Of a stretch of 64,000 nucleotides of DNA, positions 32,700 to 40,018 are shown in pieces. The stretch is taken from positions 56,693-120,692 of IMG/VR virus record IMGVR_UViG_3300021378_000007; one strand, written 5' to 3'. The position numbers were made by a program, and so were the translations under genes. Numbering within the stretch: position 1 is the first letter of the stretch; every line of letters begins with the position of its first letter. This stretch comes from a virus. The notes under the pieces are model-generated. The model saw nothing but the letters and a program-made list of their open reading frames with translations. It was not told the origin of the DNA and searched no databases.

Positions 32700-33983
32700 T
32701 TAATCCTCTATTACTGTTTCTAATTCGGCAGTAGCATCGCCCAATCCGTCATTTGTTACTAATCCTAACTTCTCGTGTCTCAAGTGTTCTTCTAACCACA
32801 GAGCAGCACCTGTTGCTGTACCACCATCATGTGGGATAGGGTCGACAAAGATTTGATAGTCGGGATACTTTTCTAAGTACTTGTAATTGTTTGTACAGTT
32901 TAAAGAATACCCACCACTTAACACTATGTTCTTACACTTTGGGAACATCTCTATTGCTTTGTCAATTAGTTTACATGACTCCGTAAACGAAGTCTGTTCA
33001 ACTAGTTGTGCAACTGAATATTTGTTGTGTACGTTAAACGTAGCATCTGTTGGTGAGTATGATGCCATACCCATAACTTTACCAGCAGCACGTCCTTCTT
33101 CATCTGTTCCAAGAGCGGCACTGATATTACTAAAGTTCATACCACTAGATGGTTTAGATGTGAGAACATACTCTACTGCAGATGAATTTAAATTATCATC
33201 CTTCTTATTGATTGTCTTATCTTCTATAGTCCAAGTAGACTGTGACATCTCGTTTGGGAAATAGTGTGTTTGCAAATCATCCATCATTCTAATGTTAGAT
33301 AATTTCTGCCATTTAAGTTCACCCATTCTTGATGGGTCACTATAATAAATTGATTCGATTTCTTGATAGCCTGGATATTCAGAATACAATGGTTGACCAC
33401 CACCGCCATCCCAAACTATAGTGATAGCACCTTTACCTTTGTCAAAGAAAGGTGAAAGAGCATATCCATTATATGCATGATATAGATGATGATGTTCTCT
33501 TACAAAGTAACAAGCACGATTATCAAGTTGATGTCCACGAATTTGGTCTATGACATCATCATCTGCATTTTCGTTTTCATGTCTAAAGTCAATTGCTTTT
33601 TTACCCCACTTCTCTTGCAACTCTTCTAGACGTGATGTACCCAATGGGGAATTTTGTAAGTCTTGCAAAAATTCTCTTGTCTTCAATCTATCTAATTGAA
33701 TAGAGTGTTTGCCGGAAGGGTGTTTTTTATCGGGGGTGATTGTAACAGTACACTGTCGTCTATCAAAAGAGGCGAATATAATTTCATCCCAGTCATGGAC
33801 ATCTCCAGCACGAACATCTATACTATCGTACAGACACGTCTCATCATTGTCGGGGTCGAAATCGGGACACCAGTACTTATCTCTGCGGTATCTTGCCTCA
33901 TCAAACGAACCAGTTACCTTAGGCCCTTCCACGGTACCAACAGCGGCATCGTGTGAAATATTAATTCCAAGTATTTTTTTCAT
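32700..33983 (-). CDS. Carbamoyltransferase, N-terminal (Kae1-like) part as separate ORF
   Basis: 427 residues. 'ILGINISHDAAVGTVEG' at the start, 'REHHHLYHAYNGYALSPF' with metal-binding His residues, 'VWDGGG', and 'IVLSGGYSLNCTNNYKYLEK' plus 'PHDGGTATGAALWLEEHL' identify the NodU-type domain. These enzymes carbamoylate sugars, antibiotics or nodulation factors using carbamoyl phosphate. The C-terminal domain is in the next ORF. AGGAT precedes the ATG. Possible targets are hypermodified nucleotides, glycans or host surface sugars. Confidence 0.88.
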   Translation of the reverse strand: MKKILGINISHDAAVGTVEGPKVTGSFDEARYRRDKYWCPDFDPDNDETCLYDSIDVRAGDVHDWDEIIFASFDRRQCTVTITPDKKHPSGKHSIQLDRLKTREFLQDLQNSPLGTSRLEELQEKWGKKAIDFRHENENADDDVIDQIRGHQLDNRACYFVREHHHLYHAYNGYALSPFFDKGKGAITIVWDGGGGQPLYSEYPGYQEIESIYYSDPSRMGELKWQKLSNIRMMDDLQTHYFPNEMSQSTWTIEDKTINKKDDNLNSSAVEYVLTSKPSSGMNFSNISAALGTDEEGRAAGKVMGMASYSPTDATFNVHNKYSVAQLVEQTSFTESCKLIDKAIEMFPKCKNIVLSGGYSLNCTNNYKYLEKYPDYQIFVDPIPHDGGTATGAALWLEEHLRHEKLGLVTNDGLGDATAELETVIED

Positions 33984-33997
33984 TATTAATCCTGTTG

Positions 33998-34171
33998 TTA
34001 TTTGTCTAGTTCACTTCCGTATAGTGCTTCTAAACTTTCAATTGTTAAAACTTCCGAGTCTAGTAAGTCTTGTAACATTTTTTGTCTACCACTGTGTTCG
34101 CCACTTTTGTAACTGAAAAACACACATGATGCAATAAACACTATGTGTACAAGTATTAATTCTGTTCCCAT
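33998..34171 (-). CDS. Small membrane protein, 57 aa
   Basis: ATG at 34171 with AAGGAG; one N-terminal helix (MGTELILVHIVFIASCVFFS) followed by a charged tail ending YGSELDK. The ATG overlaps the context of the preceding small gene's stop by one base. Function unknown. Confidence 0.65.
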   Translation of the reverse strand: MGTELILVHIVFIASCVFFSYKSGEHSGRQKMLQDLLDSEVLTIESLEALYGSELDK

Positions 34172-34172
34172 T

Positions 34173-34301
34173 TTATTTCTCCTTAAAGAATTCTTCGATA
34201 TGTCTACCAGCGAGTATTACGATGGATGACCATACAAAGAGATTAACTAACACAGACATGATTGTCCATGGTAGTGTAAAGATAGTTGTCAATAGTTCCA
34301 T
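34173..34301 (-). CDS. Small membrane protein, 42 aa
   Basis: ATG at 34301 with AGGAC; two short hydrophobic stretches (MELLTTIFTLPWTIMSVLVN and FVWSSIVILAG) and a charged end HIEEFFKEK. It lies between two other membrane genes in tight order, with a late box upstream. Possibly part of lysis or membrane takeover; unproven. Confidence 0.6.
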   Translation of the reverse strand: MELLTTIFTLPWTIMSVLVNLFVWSSIVILAGRHIEEFFKEK

Positions 34302-34303
34302 AA

Positions 34304-34600
34304 TCAAAGTCCTAGCATTGCTCTTGTTAGATTATTTATAAGGAACAAAAGGCCCACTCCATTTAATAAAATCAATGCCCTATCTTTCCAAAGCACTGAC
34401 ACTATTAACCATAGAAAAATACCAACAATGGAAAGACTCAAATCATACATTTGTAATTCGGGTATTCCACGGATTGACATTGCAACTAATACAAAAGCAG
34501 ATGCAACCCACTTCACATACCAATCAATGGTATACTTAGGGGTTGCACTTTTAAATATTCGTTTTGAATTCTGAAGTTCTTCTTCGTTGAATTCAACCAT
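34304..34600 (-). CDS. Membrane protein, 98 aa
   Basis: ATG at 34600 preferred (GGAGA 8 nt upstream) over one ten codons earlier. Two or three TM helices after residue 33 ('VKWVASAFVLVAMSI', 'LSIVGIFLWLIVSVLW', 'ALILLNGVGLLFLINN'). First of three consecutive small membrane genes after a 2OG oxygenase. Confidence 0.65.
   Translation of the reverse strand: MVEFNEEELQNSKRIFKSATPKYTIDWYVKWVASAFVLVAMSIRGIPELQMYDLSLSIVGIFLWLIVSVLWKDRALILLNGVGLLFLINNLTRAMLGL
34333..34340 (-). promoter_or_regulatory. Late box TATAAATA before small membrane genes
   Basis: Perfect box inside the 3' end of the 98-aa gene; +1 near 34327 would leave a 26-nt leader with AGGAC before the ATG at 34301. Confidence 0.4.
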
Positions 34601-34604
34601 TATC

Positions 34605-35372
34605 TTATCTCCAGTCTGGGCCAACACCCCATACTACTAGGGAACTACGTGAACCTCTAGTAACAGGTGTAACACAATGTCTAAGGAATGATGGGAAGAA
34701 TATTACTGTTCCCTTTTGTCTCATTGCCTCTGCCATGTGTGGGTCTTCTACCATACGAGCATCATCACCAACTAACAAGTCCCCACCTTCATATTCACTA
34801 GGGTCTGTTAACTGAATACTTGCACTCAGTTTGCGGTCATGACGTGTACCCATACCACCTAGGTATGAATCAATGTGCCAGTTATAGTGTTGGTCAGCAC
34901 CACCTTCGACATAATCGTAACGAGTGTACTGTGGTATTTCAATGTTTTCCAAATCAAATCCAAAGGTATACATGTTTGTCATTTTCATTTGGTGTAACAC
35001 TTCATTAAACATTTGATTAGAATAATCACATGATACATCCAACCAACCAGTTGTACAGTTTCTTATTTCTTCGTTGATACGTCCTCGTTCTTCTTCTCCT
35101 TGTTGGTATCCGACACTTCCTTGTCCGATTGATGGATGCTTCTCCATGTACGAAACAAGTTCATCACACCACTCTGGCGAAAAAACATTATTAATGATTT
35201 CGATATCTCTAACTCTGGCGGGTGGTTGATTTGGTCTTTCTTCTTCTGCCACTTGTCTAGTTGACTCAACTTCATTAACAATCTTGGGTTCTTGATATTG
35301 TGTCGATTGCGGTTCTTCATTTTGTGAACCTCCAATAGATACAACGTTAGGGTTTGGTATATTAAATCTCAT
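34605..35372 (-). CDS. 2OG-Fe(II) oxygenase (prolyl-hydroxylase-like)
   Basis: 255 residues. N-terminal ~55 residues are low complexity (Q/E/P). The catalytic double-stranded helix shows 'QHYNWHIDSYLGG' (H-x-D), 'KLSASIQLTDPSEYEGGDLL' and 'FFPSFLRHCVTPVTRGSRSS' (distal H and R binding 2-oxoglutarate), then 'LVVWGVGPDWR'. This is the PiuC/P4H-like form frequent in marine phages; the protein or small-molecule target is unknown. Confidence 0.9.
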   Translation of the reverse strand: MRFNIPNPNVVSIGGSQNEEPQSTQYQEPKIVNEVESTRQVAEEERPNQPPARVRDIEIINNVFSPEWCDELVSYMEKHPSIGQGSVGYQQGEEERGRINEEIRNCTTGWLDVSCDYSNQMFNEVLHQMKMTNMYTFGFDLENIEIPQYTRYDYVEGGADQHYNWHIDSYLGGMGTRHDRKLSASIQLTDPSEYEGGDLLVGDDARMVEDPHMAEAMRQKGTVIFFPSFLRHCVTPVTRGSRSSLVVWGVGPDWR

Positions 35373-35385
35373 AATATTCTCCTAG

Positions 35386-35925
35386 TTATATTTTAATAAG
35401 AAAAGAACCGTCACTAAATTTCTGCTTCGTCTTTTCGGGAAACGTCTCGTCAACAGCGGAGACAACGCCAGGCCATTCATTTGTATAATCATGACCACCA
35501 ATAAAAGATGTAGTATCTTTTTTAAGTTTGTTAAAGTAATTATTTATATCTGCTTTAACACCTTCGTAAGAATGGTCACCATCAATATAAATAAAATCTA
35601 TTGAATTATTATAAAAAATACTATGTACGGTTTTACTGTCACCCGTTAAGTATTTAATATTATTAAAAATATTTGTATCGTATGCACGTTGTTTAAATGC
35701 AATATCGATTGTTGTTATCTGTTTAAATAAACCACTCATGGCAAAGAGTGCTGTACTCTCACCACGGTTAGTTCCTATCTCAATCATAGATGCATTCTGT
35801 ACACCTTGATGTTTAAGTGAAATAATTAAATCAATTAAACCAAACCAGTGGGTATTAAAACCCGCCTCACTAATCCAATCAGCAGGCGGATTCCAACGTT
35901 GACTTGTTAAATTACTATTCTGCAT
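35386..35925 (-). CDS. Class I SAM methyltransferase (Methyltransf_24-like)
   Basis: 179 residues. 'ASMIEIGTNRGESTALFAMS' is the SAM-binding loop; 'SIDFIYIDGDHSYEGVKADI' and 'FIGGHDYTNEWPGVVSAVDE' are the conserved D-G-D-H-x-Y and H-D motifs of the TylF/Methyltransf_24 group, often acting on sugars. It lies between a 2OG oxygenase and MazG; a link with the carbamoyltransferase in glycan modification is possible. Confidence 0.85.
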   Translation of the reverse strand: MQNSNLTSQRWNPPADWISEAGFNTHWFGLIDLIISLKHQGVQNASMIEIGTNRGESTALFAMSGLFKQITTIDIAFKQRAYDTNIFNNIKYLTGDSKTVHSIFYNNSIDFIYIDGDHSYEGVKADINNYFNKLKKDTTSFIGGHDYTNEWPGVVSAVDETFPEKTKQKFSDGSFLIKI

Positions 35926-36283
35926 CTGACTCTTTTACAAAAATACCATCAATCATTTTACCTTTACGGTCTTTAATATCAGAGTATGCAACTTCAAGAC
36001 AATGACGTAAAGATAACCCATTACGTTCGGCAATATTAATTAACACTACCATGATGTCACCAATGTCATCTGCAACGTCACGTTCTTTACAAACGTTATC
36101 AGATAGTTCACCCACCTCTTGAATGAGTTTACACACTTGGTCTTTATCCGTAGCACCATCAATAAGGTTTCTATCGTAGTGCCAGTTTTTAATTTTATTG
36201 ACAAGTTTTTCAATTGTCTCTCCAGCGGATTGTCGTTCAAGACGTTCGAGTGTTGCTTTCTTGGTGTAGGTCATAACTTCCAT
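35915..36283 (-). CDS. mazG: MazG-like nucleotide pyrophosphohydrolase
   Basis: 122 residues. 'KLIQEVGELSDNVCKERD' and 'VADDIGDIMVVLINIAERNG' carry the E-x-x-E ... D-x-x-D metal-binding pattern, followed by the usual 'AYSDIKDRKGKMIDGIFVKE' end. Phage MazG hydrolyses dNTPs, favouring non-canonical ones, or was proposed to lower ppGpp. GGAGAAG precedes the ATG. Confidence 0.9.
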   Translation of the reverse strand: MEVMTYTKKATLERLERQSAGETIEKLVNKIKNWHYDRNLIDGATDKDQVCKLIQEVGELSDNVCKERDVADDIGDIMVVLINIAERNGLSLRHCLEVAYSDIKDRKGKMIDGIFVKESDAE

Positions 36284-36285
36284 AA

Positions 36286-37770
36286 TTACTTCTCCAGTTT
36301 AAATTGTTCGCAATATTCGAGGAATGCTTTTGCACTCATGTTTGATTTTTGTCTGTTAACACTTCGGGAACACACTACAAGGTTAGAGTATTCAGTCTTA
36401 CCACCTTGCGACTTTGCAACATAGTGGTCACCCTCTGCATTATCTATGTCAAGAGGCAGACCCGTGTAATAATCAACACCACCCTGTTCCTCTAGTTTCT
36501 TGATTATCCACTCCTTTGGAAAAGAAGCATCATCGGTAAAGGTCACCCCATACTCAACAGGGTCGGACTTATCAAGAATAGATTTAATCGTCATGATTGC
36601 ATTCTTGTTGTAACCACCAAAGAGTTCCAGTGCCGGTGGCATAGGATTGCCGTTGTAGGTCGTTTCGTCTCTGAAGAGTGCTTTGTCTTTGTCACTCCAT
36701 TCTTCCATGACACTAATAAACTTATTTGCAAAGACGGACTTGGTGACACTTGCCTTTGAATTTAATCTCCCAGTAATGTCCATGTAATACAACGCCATCA
36801 TGTGAGTAAACATTGCAGTCAAACGATTTTTCTTTGCACTGGGTACACTCTGTACCAGTTCCTTGGTAACAGACAATAACTTGTCCATGAACTTCTTATC
36901 CGTAAACTTCTCCGCATAAGCACCCGTACCCGTAGTCACTTCTTTGACCCACTTAGAGTGTGCTTGTTGCGAGATGCCATCCGTCCAGTCATGTGACGAA
37001 TAAGATAGGTATGCAAGTTGCGAGACCCACTGGTCTACTTCCATTCTTGCATTGAGTTTAAAGTTCTTGGAGAAATGAGATAACGTCTCCTTACCTTTAG
37101 AGTCGATTGCACGTGTGAACAAGGGATTAAACTTGAACGTCTGTGGCAACCCCTTAGGCGTAGTCCTAGAGGTATCCCTTACGTACTCGGGGAACTCACC
37201 TAGGTATGCATTACGCTTCTCTTGTGGTTTCATATCGTTTGTATTGTTCAATACATCAACAAACATCTCTGAGATTTGCTCTTTCTTGAGATTCATATAC
37301 CACACAGCGTCAACTGAGTGGTTTAATATGAACTGTTGCATGTCAACGTCTAACTGATTAAAGTATAGACCACCCAACTTCACACCATTGATTGTTAAAT
37401 TCGGTGCAAGTGGGAATTCGTTATTGGAAAAGTCTAGTAGACTGGAGAAACGCTGTTGGCCATCCATCAATTCAAGTGCGATGACCTTACCATCCTCATC
37501 AAACTTGACAAGAATGTGTATTTGAGGAATCCTCTTAAAGGAATCCTCTAAAACAGTTTGGAGTATACCCTGCTTGAAGGGTATTGTTGCAACCCTTTCC
37601 CTCTGATAGGAACGGTTACCTAAAACAAACAGAGAACTGACGTAGGTAAAACCAAACGAAACCTCTATTTCGCCTTTTGCAGAAAAGGCACTCCCCTCTT
37701 TTTGTTGGTTTAGGGATTCCAAGGTCGATTTTAAAGTATCGAGACCATCACTTGTACTAATATAAGACAT
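36286..37770 (-). CDS. DUF262-HNH protein (GmrSD-like nuclease)
   Basis: 494 residues. N-terminal DUF262 (ParB-like) domain: 'NRSYQRERVATIPFKQ', 'RIPQIHILVKF', and the signature 'LELMDGQQRFSSLLDF' with DGQQR at 103-107. The C-terminal ~55 residues are an HNH nuclease: 'DNAEGDHYVAKSQGGKTEYS' and 'NLVVCSRSVNRQKSN'. Such proteins include the type IV restriction enzyme GmrSD, which cuts modified phage DNA using nucleotides. A phage copy may act against other phages or the host. Its promoter overlaps a 19-bp palindrome, suggesting repression. Base composition is more even (less AT) than its neighbours. Confidence 0.85.
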   Translation of the reverse strand: MSYISTSDGLDTLKSTLESLNQQKEGSAFSAKGEIEVSFGFTYVSSLFVLGNRSYQRERVATIPFKQGILQTVLEDSFKRIPQIHILVKFDEDGKVIALELMDGQQRFSSLLDFSNNEFPLAPNLTINGVKLGGLYFNQLDVDMQQFILNHSVDAVWYMNLKKEQISEMFVDVLNNTNDMKPQEKRNAYLGEFPEYVRDTSRTTPKGLPQTFKFNPLFTRAIDSKGKETLSHFSKNFKLNARMEVDQWVSQLAYLSYSSHDWTDGISQQAHSKWVKEVTTGTGAYAEKFTDKKFMDKLLSVTKELVQSVPSAKKNRLTAMFTHMMALYYMDITGRLNSKASVTKSVFANKFISVMEEWSDKDKALFRDETTYNGNPMPPALELFGGYNKNAIMTIKSILDKSDPVEYGVTFTDDASFPKEWIIKKLEEQGGVDYYTGLPLDIDNAEGDHYVAKSQGGKTEYSNLVVCSRSVNRQKSNMSAKAFLEYCEQFKLEK

Positions 37771-37855
37771 ATTCGTCTCCTTAAATGTGAATCTGATTTA
37801 TTGTGAAGGTGCCTTATGAGTCACCAGTGTAATAAAACCAGTTTCGGTTAATATA

Positions 37856-37889
37856 ATACCATTATACATGGTATACCCTACTACGTCTA
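37856..37889 (-). promoter_or_regulatory. Promoter with embedded operator palindrome for DUF262-HNH gene
   Basis: Palindrome ATACCAT-TATAC-ATGGTAT (37856-37874) contains a TATAAT -10 on the minus strand (37861-37866); a weak -35 (TAGACG, 37884-37889) is 17 bp away. A repressor on the palindrome would block the promoter. Confidence 0.5.
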
Positions 37890-38381
37890 GGGGTTTTTTT
37901 TCAATACACGTAGATTATTTCGAGTGCCGACAAGATAAACTGTATCACCACTACTAAAATTAAATGCAGATGTCTTCTGCTGTATAATAGACTTAACACC
38001 GATGCCTGGCACGTCAACAATTAACTGTACACCATCCACGGTATTGCGAGATTTATTCACCTCACGTCCAATCTTAGACCCTACGAGTCCGCCTGCGAGT
38101 GTACCAAGGACTTCCTCTGACTCACCCTTACCTTTCATACTCTCACGTGCTAGATAACCGCCTATGAGACCACCATAGAGAGAATATCCCTCTTCATCTT
38201 TCTTAATCACAACAGAATATACAGAGACAACAGTCCCTTGATAGACATTCTCCTGTATTCTCACGTCTCCGAATCTATTATCATCGGGTCGGAGTTGGTC
38301 TTTTGCTTCTACTAGTGTAGATTGCAATACAAAATAGGTAATAAGGATAGCAAGTCCTAAGTGTGTTCCAGTAATTTTCAT
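37887..38381 (-). CDS. Exported glycine-zipper protein (SlyB/17-kDa-like)
   Basis: 164 residues. Signal peptide 'LGLAILITYFVLQSTLVEA' then 'YGGLIGGYLARESM' and 'LGTLAGGLVGSKIGREVNKS', a two-part glycine zipper as in SlyB and rickettsial 17-kDa antigens. No lipobox Cys. It would insert in the outer membrane or periplasm. GAGAGGAT precedes the ATG. Host-derived envelope protein, possible role in exclusion or lysis. Confidence 0.75.
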   Translation of the reverse strand: MKITGTHLGLAILITYFVLQSTLVEAKDQLRPDDNRFGDVRIQENVYQGTVVSVYSVVIKKDEEGYSLYGGLIGGYLARESMKGKGESEEVLGTLAGGLVGSKIGREVNKSRNTVDGVQLIVDVPGIGVKSIIQQKTSAFNFSSGDTVYLVGTRNNLRVLKKNP

Positions 38382-38408
38382 AAAATCCTCTCAATCTTTA
38401 TTTTTGGC

Positions 38409-38427
38409 CAGAGAATTTTTTTCTCTG
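38409..38427. terminator. Hairpin CAGAGAA/TTCTCTG
   Basis: Perfect 7-bp stem with a T5 loop, just upstream of the glycine-zipper gene on the minus strand. It may end transcription arriving from the hairpin island; no long U-tract follows in either direction. Confidence 0.35.
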
Positions 38428-38457
38428 AAGTGTTTTAAAACCCTTAAAGTAAATCTA

Positions 38458-38712
38458 GTGGGGCGCATGACCCGACTTCGAATCTCTCTAGGAGTCCCAC
38501 AGCACTGTTTTGCGTTAGCCTGTGAGCGCCACTAAGGCGTTTCATAGTCCCCTACACACGCAATCGCTTAGAGAGCAGCTCAGACGCTCAGAGACACACA
38601 GAATGTACTTCTCCTATCGCCATTTAAGGCGCTCTGAGAGCCCTACAGCTATTGCGTTGTAGAGCAGCGGGCTTCTCATCCCGCTATGCATGTTCGGACA
38701 TGACCCTCTGAG
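38458..38712. ncRNA. GC-rich hairpin island, candidate non-coding RNA with tRNA-like part
   Basis: The 407-nt gap 38382-38788 has no credible gene but holds many stems: GTGGG/CCCAC (38458-38462 with 38496-38500), AGCGCC/GGCGTT (38525-38541), CGCC/GGCG (38618-38631), CTACA/TGTAG (38643-38662), AGCGGG/CCCGCT (38666-38685) and CATGT/ACATG (38689-38702). The last three stand in the order of tRNA D, anticodon and T arms, with 'GTAGAGCAGCGGGCTTCTCA' like tRNA-Arg(TCT), but the anticodon loop has 8 nt and only a 4-bp closing stem (AGAG/CTCT) is found. Strand is unclear. Could be a decayed tRNA cluster, an origin or a new RNA. Confidence 0.4.
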
Positions 38713-38788
38713 ACTTCACATAGGTACATAATAAAAGAATAACTCTCAGATTAACTTCTTTTTTCCCTGTTACACAGTAATTATACCA

Positions 38789-39019
38789 TTAATGGAAGGT
38801 CTTGGCAACCCCATTTATGACAATTTGTTCGATTTCTATCTGACCGATGACCTCAATACCGAGACGTGCTTTGACCATCTCCATGGCTTTCTCCCACGAC
38901 TCATTGATATTCTTAGGTGCCGATGCAAGAAGCATCTCCTGTTTGGTTAGATTAATCTCCACTCCCATACCTGTTGCGATGTGAGTACCGATGAGTCCGT
39001 GACCATCTTTCTTTATCAT
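38789..39019 (-). CDS. Hypothetical early protein, 76 aa
   Basis: ATG at 39019 is supported by AGGAG 8 nt upstream and a coupling overlap (TTATGA) with the 32-aa gene; an upstream in-frame ATG (39055) lacks a site. Contains 'GIEVIGQIEIEQIVINGVAK'. Function unknown. Confidence 0.65.
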   Translation of the reverse strand: MIKKDGHGLIGTHIATGMGVEINLTKQEMLLASAPKNINESWEKAMEMVKARLGIEVIGQIEIEQIVINGVAKTFH

Positions 39020-39114
39020 AACACTTCTCCTAGGATGATTAATACCATAAGACATAGTAGGGGTTGAAGGAAGTCCGCATCAAGCAGACCGTTATTTCTT
39101 AATTTCTTTATCAT
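39016..39114 (-). CDS. Membrane peptide, 32 aa, probably leaderless
   Basis: ATG at 39114 reads MIKKLRNNGLLDADFLQPLL and then a hydrophobic end CLMVLIILGEVL, stopping at TGA that overlaps the next ATG. The TATAAT of a perfect early promoter ends 6 nt before this ATG, so transcription should begin on it. Confidence 0.5.
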   Translation of the reverse strand: MIKKLRNNGLLDADFLQPLLCLMVLIILGEVL

Positions 39115-39120
39115 GTAGCC

Positions 39121-39150
39121 ATTATACGAAAAAGTGATGGCCATTGTCAA
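39121..39150 (-). promoter_or_regulatory. Consensus early promoter TTGACA-N18-TATAAT
   Basis: -35 at 39145-39150, -10 at 39121-39126; spacer ATGGCCATCACTTTTTCG belongs to the conserved spacer family. Confidence 0.8.
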
Positions 39151-39246
39151 GTTTTATATATCTTATCTGATATACTTTCTACGTTATATGACTTATTCCT
39201 ATCATATAAGATATGGCGCCTCTGAAACCCTTATAGGCAAGGCATC

Positions 39247-39456
39247 TCAGAAGAAAGGGTTTACACTTTCCAAGTTACACATAAAGAAGGGAACAAAGGC
39301 GTGTTGAGGGTCTTTGAATCCACCCATACCAATCTCATCAAACCCATAGAGGACAATACCGTCTTCGATAGGGTCACTGTTCGCCTCGAATTCAACCATC
39401 TCATGTAGGTGGGGGATAGAACCTTGGTAGGTGTTAATGTCAATGTACTGAATCAT
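39247..39456 (-). CDS. Hypothetical early protein, 69 aa
   Basis: ATG at 39456 with GGAGA 6 nt upstream; starts MIQYIDINTYQGSIPHLHEM. The upstream in-frame extension covers the promoter and is not used. Contains 'VLYGFDEIGMGGFKDPQHAF'. Function unknown. Confidence 0.7.
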   Translation of the reverse strand: MIQYIDINTYQGSIPHLHEMVEFEANSDPIEDGIVLYGFDEIGMGGFKDPQHAFVPFFMCNLESVNPFF

Positions 39457-39483
39457 GTGTGTGTCTCCGTAGTTGATGAATAC

Positions 39484-39513
39484 AGTATAGAGGAAAGTGA
39501 GGGGCATTGTCAA
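39484..39513 (-). promoter_or_regulatory. Early promoter TTGACA-N18-TATACT
   Basis: -35 at 39508-39513, -10 at 39484-39489; spacer ATGCCCCTCACTTTCCTC. About 20-nt leader with Shine-Dalgarno before the 69-aa gene. The bases 39514-39753 upstream hold no gene I can support, only short AAAACCCACT repeats. Confidence 0.75.
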
Positions 39514-39753
39514 GTCTTTTTGCGTGGGAGCGCCTTGCCTTATCACGTTTGTGGGTCGCTGTCAACATGCTCTCATGCTTGACTCTCCGCTAAAAATAGG
39601 TTTTGTATCCCCGAACAGCACCACCAAAACCCACTTTATTCCACATTCTCCCATCGTACTCAAATACGAATATAATTACACACTTCTGCACACTACTACA
39701 CACATTATATTCATACTCTGATTCCGCTCTAAACAATTATATTCAAAACCCAC

Positions 39754-39782
39754 TATACAAAGGCATCTCAGCGTGTTATACT
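39754..39782 (+). promoter_or_regulatory. Plus-strand sigma70-like promoter next to ATG 39788
   Basis: TATACA (39754-39759), 17-bp spacer, TATACT (39777-39782); the ATG follows after 5 nt. The AAGGT in this gap would be in the transcript only partly. Confidence 0.45.
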
Positions 39783-39787
39783 AAGGT

Positions 39788-40018
39788 ATGAACAAAGAAA
39801 CTCGAAGATATCACAAAGAAACCTTTACTACAGTCTTTACTGGTCTATTGATTAACTATCCTCTGAATCTAATCGGATTGTTTATCTGTATTGATGTTAT
39901 AGGGATGACTTCTGCGTTTACTATCGGCACAACGATTACTGCGTTCATGACCATAGTAGCGTATCTACGTGTCTTTACGATTAGACGTTACTTCGGGAAA
40001 CGTCAACAAACCTCTTAG
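39788..40018 (+). CDS. Small phage membrane protein (DUF7220-like)
   Basis: 76 residues, the only plus-strand gene between 14.2 and 64 kb. Two TM helices (about 14-35 and 42-64) and the ending 'TTITAFMTIVAYLRVFTIRR-YF' pattern, shared with a common small phage/prophage family with '-Y-R-(Y/F)--RR-F' at the second helix end. Its 3' end overlaps the convergent 2OG-like gene by 38 bases. Function unknown. Confidence 0.7.
   Translation: MNKETRRYHKETFTTVFTGLLINYPLNLIGLFICIDVIGMTSAFTIGTTITAFMTIVAYLRVFTIRRYFGKRQQTS

Noticed and set aside
35545-35552. TATAAATA box inside the methyltransferase gene
   Set aside because: No gene start follows at a useful distance; chance match in AT-rich sequence.
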